DNA of 64,000 nucleotides from Nitratiruptor sp. YY08-10 (GCF_016629565.1 NZ_AP023057.1:248001-312000), one strand, 5' to 3'. Numbered from the stretch's first letter, positions 52,177 to 61,028 are shown. The notes: a model not told the origin generated them from the sequence alone. Program-made: numbers and translations.

Positions 52177-52367
52177 AACATGGAGAAAAAGACATACTTG
52201 AAAAAAGATTGAAAGATCTCGAGAAAAGAGTAAAAGAACTTGAAAATAGAAATTGTTTCAAGAGTGATGGAGATGATTTTAGCGCGGTCTTGCCTATAAG
52301 AGACGGCAAGACGGTCAAGATTGTCTCTGAAGCTCAATCTTCAGAATTTCAGCAACACGGTGGTTGA
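52173..52367 (+). CDS. Small coiled-coil protein
   Basis: 64 residues, MKHGEKDILEKRLKDLEKRVKELENRN, a charged coiled coil. GGGGGAGAAGG lies before the ATG. Its end overlaps the convergent 86-aa gene by 53 bases. Confidence 0.65.
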   Translation: MKHGEKDILEKRLKDLEKRVKELENRNCFKSDGDDFSAVLPIRDGKTVKIVSEAQSSEFQQHGG

Positions 52368-52575
52368 CAATGCGTGCATTGTCTTCATTATATGCTTTTT
52401 CATTTAGTTTGATCATGTCATTCAATGCGCCAATTATCTCATCCTGTTCAAGGATTCCTTTGGCTTTTAAAACATCAATGAGCCAGGTGCATATTTGGTA
52501 TGAAGCTATGGCGGCTGTCTTTTCCAACGGGACTACTTCGTCTTTCACTTTTTTTAAATCAATATTTTTTTCCAT
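52315..52575 (-). CDS. Hypothetical phage protein
   Basis: 86 residues, helical (TAAIASYQICTWLIDVLKAKG). AAAGGAAA precedes the ATG. The only minus-strand gene between the CI region and the portal block. Unknown. Confidence 0.65.
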   Translation of the reverse strand: MEKNIDLKKVKDEVVPLEKTAAIASYQICTWLIDVLKAKGILEQDEIIGALNDMIKLNEKAYNEDNARIVNHRVAEILKIELQRQS

Positions 52576-52625
52576 TTCATTTCCTTTCGTTCGAAATATA
52601 ACAAATTATATCAAAGGGATTCATC

Positions 52626-53105
52626 GTGAGTTACACATTTAACAAAGCGCCAAAAGACAGGGACCTACTAAAGAAGATTAGAAGCTCCATCGTGAAGGAC
52701 ATAAGAAGAAATGGGCTCACTATGGAAGATTTTGCGCACGAAATTGGATTAAGTGAGGGGACGCTTGAAAACAAGTTGAAACCTGCGAGCCCATATGACC
52801 TGACACTTACGGAGTTCATTCATATAATGGATATTACTGCCGCCTACTCTCCTCTTGAATATATAGCCAAACGCTATGGCTACACCCTTTGCAAGCCAGA
52901 AACAAATCCTCAAAAATCAGATGATCCAGTTATTGCAGTCACACTACAGGCATTTAGCCTTGAGGAAGTGCAAGGTAGCCTTGCAAAAACTATCAAAGAG
53001 GCAATAGCTGATGGTGTATTAGATGAGGCAGAAAAAAGCCAAATTAATGATATCGCCCATCAGCTTAGAAAGCTTGCAGCTGAACTACAGGAGAGTTTGA
53101 AATGA
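52626..53105 (+). CDS. CII-like phage regulatory protein
   Basis: 159 residues from a GTG start. The region LTMEDFAHEIGLSEGTLENKL is HTH-like, and the segment DLTLTEFIHIMDITAAYSPLEYIAKRYGYTL matches the phage CII (Cp76) family. Acts in the lysis/lysogeny decision by family analogy. C-terminal helices follow. Confidence 0.75.
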   Translation: MSYTFNKAPKDRDLLKKIRSSIVKDIRRNGLTMEDFAHEIGLSEGTLENKLKPASPYDLTLTEFIHIMDITAAYSPLEYIAKRYGYTLCKPETNPQKSDDPVIAVTLQAFSLEEVQGSLAKTIKEAIADGVLDEAEKSQINDIAHQLRKLAAELQESLK

Positions 53106-53112
53106 CTCTCCG

Positions 53113-53197
53113 CAATACCTTTACCGCAGTGAATGCCCGCAGGTTTTGTTGGTCCTTTCCTGCGGTAAGGGTATTGAAAATTAATCGAAGGACCAAC
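53113..53197 (+). promoter_or_regulatory. Candidate RBS-sequestering pseudoknot upstream of the replication gene
   Basis: Stem 1: 53113-53129 pairs with 53160-53176 (17 bp, one T-G). Stem 2: GTTGGTCCTT (53148-53157) in the loop of stem 1 pairs perfectly with AAGGACCAAC (53188-53197), which contains the Shine-Dalgarno and ends one base before the ATG at 53199. A second possible pairing is CCGCAGG (53137-53143) with CCTGCGG (53159-53165). Interleaved order 5'-1-2-1'-2' is an H-type pseudoknot layout. Confidence 0.7.
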
Positions 53198-53198
53198 T

Positions 53199-54131
53199 AT
53201 GAGAGATAGTTTTGTATTCTACAAATCATATTATGAAGCGATAGAACTTCTACCAAAAAACCAAAGAGCTGACGCTTATCGTGCAATTTTTGAATTAATG
53301 TTTAATGATAATGATATTACCGATGAACTTCCAAACACTGCTAAAGCAATCTTTTTAATGGCAAAACCAACACTTGAAGCAAATAATAAACGATATGAGA
53401 ATGGTAAGAAAGGCGGTAGACCTAAAAAAGCTAATGAAAACCAAGAGGAGAATGAAACAGAAACCAAAACAGAACCTAACCAAAAACCAAATGAAAACCT
53501 AAGCCATAACCAAACTAAAACCGAAACAAAACCTAATGTAAATGTAAATGTAAATGATAATGTAAATGTAAATGTAAATGATAATAAAGAGATAGATAAG
53601 GTCTCGGTTCATTTTTTCTTCTCGGATAATCAATGCGTAGGCAAAAATAGCACTTGTAAAAGAAAATCGGCTATGACAATTAATGGCAAGTATTATTGCT
53701 CACAGCATGGCAGGATTGAATTATCAAAACTCGGCAAAATGGATTTATATAAAGAAGCCGATATGCCTTTACTTGATAAATGCTTGCAAGATGAGAAGGT
53801 GCAAGCTGGACTTGAGATCATAGGCAAAGATGAAGCATTTCTCAAAGAGCTTCTTGCTTACAGGAGAAAAATCAAAAAGCCATTCAAGACGGAACTAGGC
53901 GTTAGAGGCGTATTGAAAAATCTGCATGATACGAGTATAGCTACTGGCAAAAGTATTGATGAGCTTTTTGCGTATATGCAAGAGCGTGAATGGCAGACAA
54001 TACAGGCTGACTATCTGCGGAGCAGTTCACCACAAAAAACATCAAGCAAACAGGACAACTTCAAACAAGAGGCAATGGAAGCGATAAGCAGCTTTGCAAG
54101 TAGAGCGAAAGGAGTAGAGCATGTTGGCTGA
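53199..54131 (+). CDS. Phage replication protein (DUF6291-like N-terminus)
   Basis: 310 residues. Residues 1-75 match the replisome-organiser-type N-terminal domain (FYKSYYEAIELLPKNQRADAY ... NNKRYENGKKGGRPKK). A low-complexity Asn/Thr/Lys/Val stretch (about 85-130) follows, then a Cys/His patch (CVGKNSTCKRK ... YYCSQHG) that may bind zinc, and a helical C-terminus. Probable replication initiator or organiser. A 24-bp direct repeat lies in the gene, as in phages whose origin is within the initiator gene. Confidence 0.7.
   Translation: MRDSFVFYKSYYEAIELLPKNQRADAYRAIFELMFNDNDITDELPNTAKAIFLMAKPTLEANNKRYENGKKGGRPKKANENQEENETETKTEPNQKPNENLSHNQTKTETKPNVNVNVNDNVNVNVNDNKEIDKVSVHFFFSDNQCVGKNSTCKRKSAMTINGKYYCSQHGRIELSKLGKMDLYKEADMPLLDKCLQDEKVQAGLEIIGKDEAFLKELLAYRRKIKKPFKTELGVRGVLKNLHDTSIATGKSIDELFAYMQEREWQTIQADYLRSSSPQKTSSKQDNFKQEAMEAISSFASRAKGVEHVG
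53535..53582 (+). repeat. Two 24-bp direct repeats in the replication gene (iteron-like)
   Basis: The unit is three AATGTA hexamers then AATGAT; it occurs twice in tandem (53535-53558 and 53559-53582), coding VNVNVNDN twice. A+T-rich iterons inside an initiator gene recall lambda oriO-type origins. It may also be only a variable codon repeat. Confidence 0.85.
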
Positions 54132-54753
54132 TACGGTAGAAACAAGAGCGGAATTTGCAAAGATTTTACAATTCGTCAGCAGAAGTGTGACAGGCGACAG
54201 CTTGAGCGACGATGTGCTTGAGAGCTACTGGTTTGTATTGCAAGATGAGTTTAGTAGCACAAGGGAATTTGGCGAAGCTGCTAAGAAGCTCCTCAAATCC
54301 TGGAACTACTCCTACATGCCAAAGCCAGCGCATTTTATCCAGGCTTTGCAAAATGAAACTGACTTGGATCTCATCGCAAACAAAGCATACACAACCGCAA
54401 AAGCTACGGCTATCAATATTGGAGTCTATGAAAATATCGAATTTGACGATCCGTTTATAGCTGAGACCATTTTTACGCTCTTTGGCAGTTGGAAAGAGTT
54501 TCACGATCACGTAGCATACTTCAACTCAGACGATACCTGGATCAAAAAGGATTTTGTGGATGCATACAAGCGGATCGCAAAAGCTGGAAACATCAGAGGC
54601 ACAAAGCTTGTAGGCTATCTCAAAAGCGATTTCAAAGAACCGAAGCTTATTCATTGCGATTATTTACCGCCAAAAGTAAGACAGGAACAGCAAAAACAGA
54701 TCGCAACGAGTGTGCTTCGGAAAATTCCGAATAAGCGAGTAGTGAATGGCTAA
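54121..54753 (+). CDS. Phage replication-associated protein (unknown domain)
   Basis: 210 residues, helical, with DDPFIAETIFTLFGSWKEFHDHV and FVDAYKRIAKAGN, a pattern I associate with a conserved phage domain (DUF6475-like), uncertain. Overlaps the replication protein by 11 bases. Possibly a helicase loader equivalent. Confidence 0.6.
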   Translation: MLADTVETRAEFAKILQFVSRSVTGDSLSDDVLESYWFVLQDEFSSTREFGEAAKKLLKSWNYSYMPKPAHFIQALQNETDLDLIANKAYTTAKATAINIGVYENIEFDDPFIAETIFTLFGSWKEFHDHVAYFNSDDTWIKKDFVDAYKRIAKAGNIRGTKLVGYLKSDFKEPKLIHCDYLPPKVRQEQQKQIATSVLRKIPNKRVVNG

Positions 54754-54919
54754 GAAAAAGCAAGAGCGTATTCGTAAGCGCTTCTTTGCCGATTGTTACA
54801 ACTGCACCGCAAGTTTTGAAGCTGAAAGATACGAAGATACGCAAAAGCATTGCAGTTGTGGTGTGAAACTGACGTGGAATGATAGCCATAAGCTAAAAAG
54901 CGTTGAGGGTGTGAGATGA
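54746..54919 (+). CDS. Small zinc-ribbon-like protein (57 aa)
   Basis: Basic start (MAKKKQERIRKRFFADC) and Cys motifs CYNC and CSC, enough for one zinc. Overlaps both neighbours by a few bases (ATGA-type), so it is in the operon. Confidence 0.7.
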   Translation: MAKKKQERIRKRFFADCYNCTASFEAERYEDTQKHCSCGVKLTWNDSHKLKSVEGVR

Positions 54920-55308
54920 ATAAAATTATTGGCAAAATCAAAAGAAGCTACAAACCAAACGAACATGATGAGCAGTCAAAAGTAGTTGAATTTTGCAGGT
55001 GGAACAATATCCCGATATTTGCTATTCCAAACGGTGCGTGGATTCCAATCAAAAACCATGCCATGCGATCAAAGTACATCAATAAACTTAAACGAGAAGG
55101 AATGAGTCCAGGAGTACCGGATCTGTGTATTCCTATGCCAAACGGCGAGTATCACGGACTCTATATCGAGATGAAGGTGAAGGGCGGTTTTTTGAGAGAT
55201 GAGCAGAAAAAGTGGATCAAGGAGTTGAACAAGCAAGGTTACAAAGCAATTGTTTGTTACTCGGCTGATGAGGCGATAGAGGCTATCCGGGAGTATAACG
55301 ATGGCTAA
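54916..55308 (+). CDS. VRR-NUC domain nuclease
   Basis: 130 residues. The VRR-NUC core is visible: GMSPGVPDLCIPMP and the catalytic GLYIEMKVKGG (Glu-x-Lys), then QKKWIKELNKQGYKAIVC. Phage VRR-NUC proteins are junction-type nucleases that process replicating or packaged DNA. Coupled to genes on both sides. Confidence 0.88.
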   Translation: MNKIIGKIKRSYKPNEHDEQSKVVEFCRWNNIPIFAIPNGAWIPIKNHAMRSKYINKLKREGMSPGVPDLCIPMPNGEYHGLYIEMKVKGGFLRDEQKKWIKELNKQGYKAIVCYSADEAIEAIREYNDG

Positions 55309-55687
55309 AAAACTGACGCAAAAACAAGAGAAATTTTGTCTTGAGTATGTAAAAACAGGAAATGCAAGCGAGGCGTATAGAAGAGCTTATAACGCTAAAA
55401 ATATGAAAGATGAAACTATTTGGTCAAAAGCTTCAATGTTGTTGGAAAGGGATAAGGTTAGGGTAAGGGTTGAAGAGCTGAGAAAAAAAGCCGAAGATGA
55501 AGCAATCATGAGTGTGCAAGAACTTATGCAGTTTTACACTGAGGTGATACGACACGATGGAGTAGAGATGAAGGATCGACTCAAAGCCGCTGATCAACTG
55601 AGCAAACTTAGAGGCGACTATACGCAAAAGATTGAGCACAAAGGCATCGTGCCAGTAGATGTGGAGATAGTCATTGGCAAAGATTAA
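55301..55687 (+). CDS. Terminase small subunit
   Basis: 128 residues with the Terminase_2 pattern: LTQKQEKFCLEYVKTGNASEAYRRAY, a DNA-binding helix-turn-helix region, then helices and a C-terminus rich in Val/Ile. It recognises the phage DNA for packaging. Its end overlaps the large subunit gene by 14 bases. Confidence 0.88.
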   Translation: MAKKLTQKQEKFCLEYVKTGNASEAYRRAYNAKNMKDETIWSKASMLLERDKVRVRVEELRKKAEDEAIMSVQELMQFYTEVIRHDGVEMKDRLKAADQLSKLRGDYTQKIEHKGIVPVDVEIVIGKD

Positions 55688-56870
55688 ATATATCCCGCTA
55701 AAGCCATTTGAAGCGCTTGTGAAGCCGTATCGCTATAAAGTCTATTATGGCGGAAGAGGAAGCGCTAAAAGCTACAATTTCGCTTTGACGCTTCTTGTAC
55801 TTGCAAGTCAAAAAACTCTTAGAGTTCTTTGTGCGCGGGAGTTTCAAAACTCCATCAGTGACAGCGTCCATAGACTCTTGAGCGACCTCATAGATAAATA
55901 CCAGCTGCCAAACTTTGAAGTAACGCAAAGAGAGATTAGGAACAAACTGACTGGAAGCGAGTTTATTTTCAAAGGACTCAGACATAATATTCAATCCATC
56001 AAATCGACCGAAGGCGTGGATATATGCTGGGTTGAAGAGGCGCAAACTGTGAGTGAGGAGAGTTGGCAAATACTTATCCCGACCATCAGAAAGCCAGGAA
56101 GCGAGATATGGGTCAGTTTCAACCCATACTTTGTAGAAGATCCAACTTATCAACGATTTGTGGTCAATCCTCCATCAAATGCTTTTGTTAAAAAGGTTAC
56201 CTACGAAGACAACCCATACTTTCCAGATGTCCTAAGAGAAGAGATGGAGTACGATAAAAGAACGGATTATGAGCGGTATATGCACGTATGGGAGGGCGAA
56301 TGCATTACTTACAGCGATGCGCAGGTTTTTAGGGATAAATTCGTAATCGATACGATAGATGTTGGTAATTCTAAAGAGGTTTACTATGGCGCTGACTGGG
56401 GCTTTGCGGTGGACCCTACAACGCTTGTAAGAGTGTGGGCAATAGGAGAGTATCTCTACATCGACCAAGAAGCATACAAAGTAGGCTGCACCCTCGATGA
56501 TACGCCAAATCTGTTTGAAAAAGTCGCAGGCAGCAGGAAACATATCATACGAGCGGACAGCTCACGACCAGAGACGATCAATTTTCTCAATTCAAGAGGA
56601 TTTACGATAAGACCCGCTCCAAAATGGCAAGGAAGCGTAGAGGATGGGATCGAGTTTATGAAAAGTTTCAAAAAGATCATCATCAATCCAAACTGCAAGC
56701 ATACCGCCGAAGAGTTTAGGCTCTATAGCTACAAGACTAATAGTGCAGGGGATATATTGCCCCAACTAGAAGATAAGAATAATCACTGCATCGATGCTAT
56801 CAGGTATGCATTATCGCCTTTGATTCGCAAGAGGAACAGCGCAAAATCAATGAAGATAGGGTTGATATGA
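55674..56870 (+). CDS. Terminase large subunit
   Basis: 398 residues. Walker A GGRGSAKS (26-33) and Walker B VDICWVEEA (about 116-124) define the packaging ATPase; the C-terminal nuclease has Asp residues in YYGADWGFAVDP, RADSSRPE and DAIRYAL. PBSX XtmB-like. The start is TTG at 55674 with GGAGA eight bases upstream. Confidence 0.93.
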   Translation: MAKIKYIPLKPFEALVKPYRYKVYYGGRGSAKSYNFALTLLVLASQKTLRVLCAREFQNSISDSVHRLLSDLIDKYQLPNFEVTQREIRNKLTGSEFIFKGLRHNIQSIKSTEGVDICWVEEAQTVSEESWQILIPTIRKPGSEIWVSFNPYFVEDPTYQRFVVNPPSNAFVKKVTYEDNPYFPDVLREEMEYDKRTDYERYMHVWEGECITYSDAQVFRDKFVIDTIDVGNSKEVYYGADWGFAVDPTTLVRVWAIGEYLYIDQEAYKVGCTLDDTPNLFEKVAGSRKHIIRADSSRPETINFLNSRGFTIRPAPKWQGSVEDGIEFMKSFKKIIINPNCKHTAEEFRLYSYKTNSAGDILPQLEDKNNHCIDAIRYALSPLIRKRNSAKSMKIGLI

Positions 56871-57124
56871 GATACAAGACGCTCCCATTTGAGACTTTAC
56901 AGCTGGTGCTTGATGAGGAGAACTATAAAAAGGTAATTAAATTTTGCGCTGGATATTCTATTTTATTTCCAAAAAGAAAGATAATGTCAAAACTTATTGT
57001 AGATAGTTACAAAAAGATGAGAAAAGCTGGTATGAGCAAACCTTCATCTGTGTTAAGATTGGCCCAGGAGTATGGAAAAAGTCGGCAAGGGATATATGAG
57101 ATCCTTAGGAAGAACGGACTATGA
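56867..57124 (+). CDS. Mor-like transcription activator
   Basis: 85 residues. The C-terminal HTH (SVLRLAQEYGKSRQGIYEILRKNG) and the size resemble the Mor/C family activators of Mu-like phages. It would regulate late genes. Overlaps both neighbouring genes (ATGA-type). Confidence 0.65.
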   Translation: MRYKTLPFETLQLVLDEENYKKVIKFCAGYSILFPKRKIMSKLIVDSYKKMRKAGMSKPSSVLRLAQEYGKSRQGIYEILRKNGL

Positions 57125-58593
57125 TAGATAAAGAAGCCCAAAAGCTCTATGAACGCATAAAAGAACTGTTGCAAAAGGGATATTCTATTAAAGAGATAGA
57201 AGAGATTTTGCTTGAAGAGTTTGGACAATTTAACGAAAAGGTCCAAGAGTATATCGAGTCTGAAATTAAACCAACTTTGAAGAGTATCCCGCCAGAAATT
57301 CTCATAGGAGCAAAACTTTCAGATGTGCTCTATGCAAACGCAAAAGAGGCTGCACAAAGAGCAAGTTACATAATCAAAGAACATATCAAATCGAAAAAGA
57401 CGATCGGGGAACTTGCAAGAAAGCTTTATGAAGGGTATGGCTTTAGAGATAAAGAGGTGGTAGAAGCCAAAAAGAAGCTGCCAAAATACCTGCAAAAAGA
57501 GCTTAACAATCCAAATGCCCAAAGAAAACTTTTAAAGCAGGTCAATAAGCTTAAAACATTGCCATTAAGAGCAGGTTATACGCATCTATTGGAAGTAATA
57601 GAAAAAAAGAACAAAAAAGCACTGGATAAGGCTCTTAGAGTTGCAATAGAAGAAAAAGCGAGGTTTTATGCAAATAGAATTGCTCAAACTGAAATTTTTA
57701 GAGCAAAAAATTGGCAAAATGCGGTGGAATATCTTGAAGATGATGAAGTGGAGTTTGTAAAGTTTGAGATGAGTTCCTCCCACCCAAAAACAGATATTTG
57801 TGATTTTTATGCAAATCTCGATATCGGCTATGGCAAAGGAGTAGTGCCGAAGGAGCAGATGCGAACACTACCGCTGCATCCATTTTGTAGGTGTAAATAC
57901 ATACCTCACTATCTTACATCAAAAGAGAAAGAACGATTCAAAAAGATCAGGCCAAAAAGTTTTAAACAAGCCCAAAAAGAGACAATGGCAAAATTTAGCA
58001 AATATGAACAAAAGGAGATCCTTGGTAGTTATCAAAAGCTCGAGGAGTTTAAACGAGGAGAGGATATTGAGAGGATTTTTAATAGACTTAGACCAAAGTA
58101 TCCAATAAGAAAATACAAAGAGGTATTACAAGGCAAAAAATTGTATAATGAGATGATGAGAGAAGCGATAAAAGAGGAATTAGAAGAGTTTTTGAGAATT
58201 GATAAAAAAATTTATCAAGCTATCATTGAACTAAATGAGGATAATTTTAAGGATTTGTGGCTAAATGAAAAGGAGTACAAAAAGCATGTTATCAAAAGAA
58301 AGGAGGAAGGGGCTGTTGACAGTGAAGAAGATTACATAAGAAGAATACAAGAGGCTTTTTTTGAGCCAGATATAATTATATGGAAAAAATTTACAAACGA
58401 ATTCAAGAAACAGCACAAGAGACATGACAGAATATATTACAATACGGGCGATGTTTGGGTAGATGTATTTTTTGAAAATGGAAAGATATCAACGGCATTT
58501 GTTTTGAGTAAAAATTTTTCTGATATAATATTTAAAGGTGATGCTAAAACATTTGAGATTTTAAACATTCCTGTGAAGAAGGTTAGAAAATGA
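57121..58593 (+). CDS. Minor head protein (SPP1 gp7/Mu F type) with C-terminal nuclease/toxin-like domain
   Basis: 490 residues. Residues about 150-275 hold the head-morphogenesis signature: IAQTEIFRAKNWQNAVEYL ... SHPKTDICDFYA ... LPLHPFCRCKY. The last 120 residues (from about 375) are extra; they end with HKRHDRIYYNTGDVWVDVFFENGKIS, like the phage-linked Barnase-EndoU-ColicinE5/D-RelE (PBECR) toxin domains. The protein may be packaged in the head. A small gene follows with a 4-base overlap, as an immunity gene would. Confidence 0.75.
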   Translation: MIDKEAQKLYERIKELLQKGYSIKEIEEILLEEFGQFNEKVQEYIESEIKPTLKSIPPEILIGAKLSDVLYANAKEAAQRASYIIKEHIKSKKTIGELARKLYEGYGFRDKEVVEAKKKLPKYLQKELNNPNAQRKLLKQVNKLKTLPLRAGYTHLLEVIEKKNKKALDKALRVAIEEKARFYANRIAQTEIFRAKNWQNAVEYLEDDEVEFVKFEMSSSHPKTDICDFYANLDIGYGKGVVPKEQMRTLPLHPFCRCKYIPHYLTSKEKERFKKIRPKSFKQAQKETMAKFSKYEQKEILGSYQKLEEFKRGEDIERIFNRLRPKYPIRKYKEVLQGKKLYNEMMREAIKEELEEFLRIDKKIYQAIIELNEDNFKDLWLNEKEYKKHVIKRKEEGAVDSEEDYIRRIQEAFFEPDIIIWKKFTNEFKKQHKRHDRIYYNTGDVWVDVFFENGKISTAFVLSKNFSDIIFKGDAKTFEILNIPVKKVRK

Positions 58594-58871
58594 AAAATAA
58601 AGATTATGCCCAATTGATAAAAACTTACAATGTAGAATTGAAATATGCAGATTTTGAGGAAGCGGATAGTTATGTATTTGAAGATTTAACTATCCCTATC
58701 CGTCTTGAACTTCAAAAATATCCTGATGCTCTTGATAAAATTGTAGAAGCTGATAAAAAACTCGTGGAAAGATATGAAAAGCTCCCAAAGGGATATTTCA
58801 AAGATATTTTGACCCCTATTTACAAGCTCGCTCTTAAAAATCTCAAAAAACATAATATAGAAGCAGCTTAA
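58590..58871 (+). CDS. Putative immunity protein for the head-linked toxin
   Basis: 93 residues, acidic and helical (YADFEEADSYVFEDLTI). Its ATG overlaps the stop of the minor head protein. The call rests on order, size and acidity, not on homology. Confidence 0.5.
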   Translation: MKNKDYAQLIKTYNVELKYADFEEADSYVFEDLTIPIRLELQKYPDALDKIVEADKKLVERYEKLPKGYFKDILTPIYKLALKNLKKHNIEAA

Positions 58872-58873
58872 GA

Positions 58874-60157
58874 TTATTTTTGTTGCTTTTCTAAATCTTC
58901 TAACTCGCTTCTAATCTTATCCATATCTTCAATATCAATGGAATTTAAATCATTATTAATAATCTGCAGCAACTTTAATCTTTCATATGTAGGTGCCGAA
59001 TACCCAAGTTCTTTGAACGCTTCAAGCGTACTAAACTCTTTTGTAATATCTACAATGCTGAAGCTTTTTGAGTATTGGATAGTTATATCATTGTTGATGT
59101 TCAAATACTTGCAAACAATATCAAATAGTCTTGCCTCAAAATCTTCCAATCTCATAGCAAAGTTGGATAATGAGCTATTGAGTCCTTGAAATTTGATATC
59201 AAGCGCAATTCCGCTCTCTTGAGCCTGGTTCGTGGTGAAGTTGTATGTAATTTTATCTATTAGTGATTCAAGTTTTTCAATCTCTTCTTGATAGATATTG
59301 GCCGGTCCTACTTCTGGAGCGATGAAGCTTGGGCGCGTCATCTCTTTGCCGTAAATGATGGCGTTGTCTGTAGAGAGCTTGAGTTCAAAATCGCTTGGAC
59401 TATCCGCTTGGATTGTTAAAACGCTAAATGTTTGTCCCCGCATGATTTCATCTAGTTCGCTTCTTAGATTGTACAGCCTTTTGGCGATTGAAGCAACTTG
59501 TGTGAACTCGCCAACATCTGGAAATTTCCCGGTCTCGCTGAATATTAAAACTGGGGTTATGCCTAAATTGTGCTTACCTGATTCAATGATTTCACCACCT
59601 TGAAGCACCTGCCAAGATGTTTTGTCGAAATATCGTTCTACATTGATAATATTTGGATTGCCAGGCTCGGATCTGTCTATTGTGTCTTTGAATTTTACAT
59701 ACTCGAAGTTGCCGTATGCGTCTATTTTATATTCCGTGATGTTTTCTGGGGCAATGGATGTGAAAAAGGGAAGAGCCCTGTTTTTGAGTTGATCTCCTAT
59801 TGTCTGTCCGACATCCTTTGGCATATCCACAAGAACTATTCCGACTCCTCTGACTTTTGATTCTTTTGCAAAATTGGACATGAACACGTCTGTATCATTG
59901 CCTCGCTTGTCGCAATCATCAAAAACCATTTGAATAAATTTGTTGGATGAAGTCCTTATCGGTCTGTTTTTGAAGATATACCCGATATATCGTGCAACGT
60001 TTGGAGCAAAAAGGTTGGTATAGAAGGCTATTTTTTGTCTGTTGCTGTATTTTTCGTCGCTTTCTCTTGGATATTTGTCGATATATCCACCATCGCTGAA
60101 TCCGCCATCGCCTTTATATGCCTCATAGGCAAACTGCCATGTTTGTTTATAGTCCAT
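58874..60157 (-). CDS. Phage portal protein
   Basis: 427 residues, resembling DUF4055-type portals: RQKIAFYTNLFAPNVARYIGYIF, PENITEYKIDAYGNFEYVKF, FTTNQAQESGIALDIKFQGLNSSL. It forms the dodecameric gate through which terminase pumps DNA. It is on the minus strand, opposite to terminase and capsid; the portal block (58874-61322) is inverted relative to them. Confidence 0.8.
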   Translation of the reverse strand: MDYKQTWQFAYEAYKGDGGFSDGGYIDKYPRESDEKYSNRQKIAFYTNLFAPNVARYIGYIFKNRPIRTSSNKFIQMVFDDCDKRGNDTDVFMSNFAKESKVRGVGIVLVDMPKDVGQTIGDQLKNRALPFFTSIAPENITEYKIDAYGNFEYVKFKDTIDRSEPGNPNIINVERYFDKTSWQVLQGGEIIESGKHNLGITPVLIFSETGKFPDVGEFTQVASIAKRLYNLRSELDEIMRGQTFSVLTIQADSPSDFELKLSTDNAIIYGKEMTRPSFIAPEVGPANIYQEEIEKLESLIDKITYNFTTNQAQESGIALDIKFQGLNSSLSNFAMRLEDFEARLFDIVCKYLNINNDITIQYSKSFSIVDITKEFSTLEAFKELGYSAPTYERLKLLQIINNDLNSIDIEDMDKIRSELEDLEKQQK

Positions 60158-60659
60158 CTACAAATCTCCCAAATATTTGATTTACATCACTGCTTGCTTC
60201 ATCCAGTGCGTCGTATAGGAACGGATCGCCTTTGTAACCAGGATGTCTTACTGCTTTGGCAAAGGCGAATATTGTTTTTTCTTGCACTCTGTCTTTAGCT
60301 CTGTAATCTGAATGGTATACATTGCTGTCTTTGCTCCACCGAAGAGCTTTTTTAAATCTTGGATGAATAAAGTGTGGCTGTGACCCAAAATGGACAAAAA
60401 GAGCATAATTGATGCTTTTTCCTTTCCAGTCAACCATCATCCCTTCATCACTTATCCCAACTACTGCTGTATCGCACCCACTCTTTTTTTTGTATAAATT
60501 GTGCTCCATTTTTCCGGTTTTATGGTGTTTTGCCATATTCTTTTTTGCTAAGTCGTGTGTTTTATTCAAAAGAGTTGTTATTAAATCACATTTGCTGTCT
60601 TTATCCAGCTTTTTAAAAAGAGTTTGCAGTTCGCTAAGTCCTTGTATCTCTACTCTCAA
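60147..60659 (-). CDS. Head-tail adaptor (HK97 gp10-like)
   Basis: 170 residues. HK97-gp10-type pattern: LSELQTLFKKLDK, NMAKHHKTGKMEHNLYK, YALFVHFGSQPHFIHP, ending with helical PFLYDALDEASSDVN. Overlaps the portal gene by 11 bases in the same orientation. Confidence 0.75.
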   Translation of the reverse strand: MRVEIQGLSELQTLFKKLDKDSKCDLITTLLNKTHDLAKKNMAKHHKTGKMEHNLYKKKSGCDTAVVGISDEGMMVDWKGKSINYALFVHFGSQPHFIHPRFKKALRWSKDSNVYHSDYRAKDRVQEKTIFAFAKAVRHPGYKGDPFLYDALDEASSDVNQIFGRFVDGL

Positions 60660-61027
60660 CTGATATCCTTCAGTGCAAAACTCATCATTGCAACCTTGAA
60701 GTTTTTGACAACGTCTTTATCAAAAACCGCTCTTTGGAAATAACATATACCGGTGCCAATCTGTTTTAGGTGAAGCGCACTTTTAATACTTACAACAAAA
60801 TCCATATGTTCTTGGTAGGTCTCTTGAAGAGTCTCTTTGATATCCGTGCCGATATAGACTTCAAACTCAAGATCTTCTCTGTTGAATTCTCCAGTCTCGT
60901 TCACAGATGGCACGATTCTAATAAACGGCGTATCGTCCGCGCTGATTCCTTCTTCTATGCCAAGCTCTACACTCTTTGCTCCTATTGTGAGTAGTATATT
61001 TTTGATTTCAAGCAGCAATTCAAACAT
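60656..61027 (-). CDS. Putative head-tail connector/tail completion protein
   Basis: 123 residues, beta-rich core (FIRIVPSVNETGEF, LEFEVYIGTDIKE). The size and place between gp10-like and a helical gp6-like gene fit a tail terminator or completion protein. Overlaps its neighbour by 4 bases. Confidence 0.6.
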   Translation of the reverse strand: MFELLLEIKNILLTIGAKSVELGIEEGISADDTPFIRIVPSVNETGEFNREDLEFEVYIGTDIKETLQETYQEHMDFVVSIKSALHLKQIGTGICYFQRAVFDKDVVKNFKVAMMSFALKDIS

Positions 61028-61028
61028 A

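Noticed and set aside
53535-53582. CRISPR-like or microsatellite array
   Set aside because: Only two 24-bp units without spacers, in frame in a coding gene.
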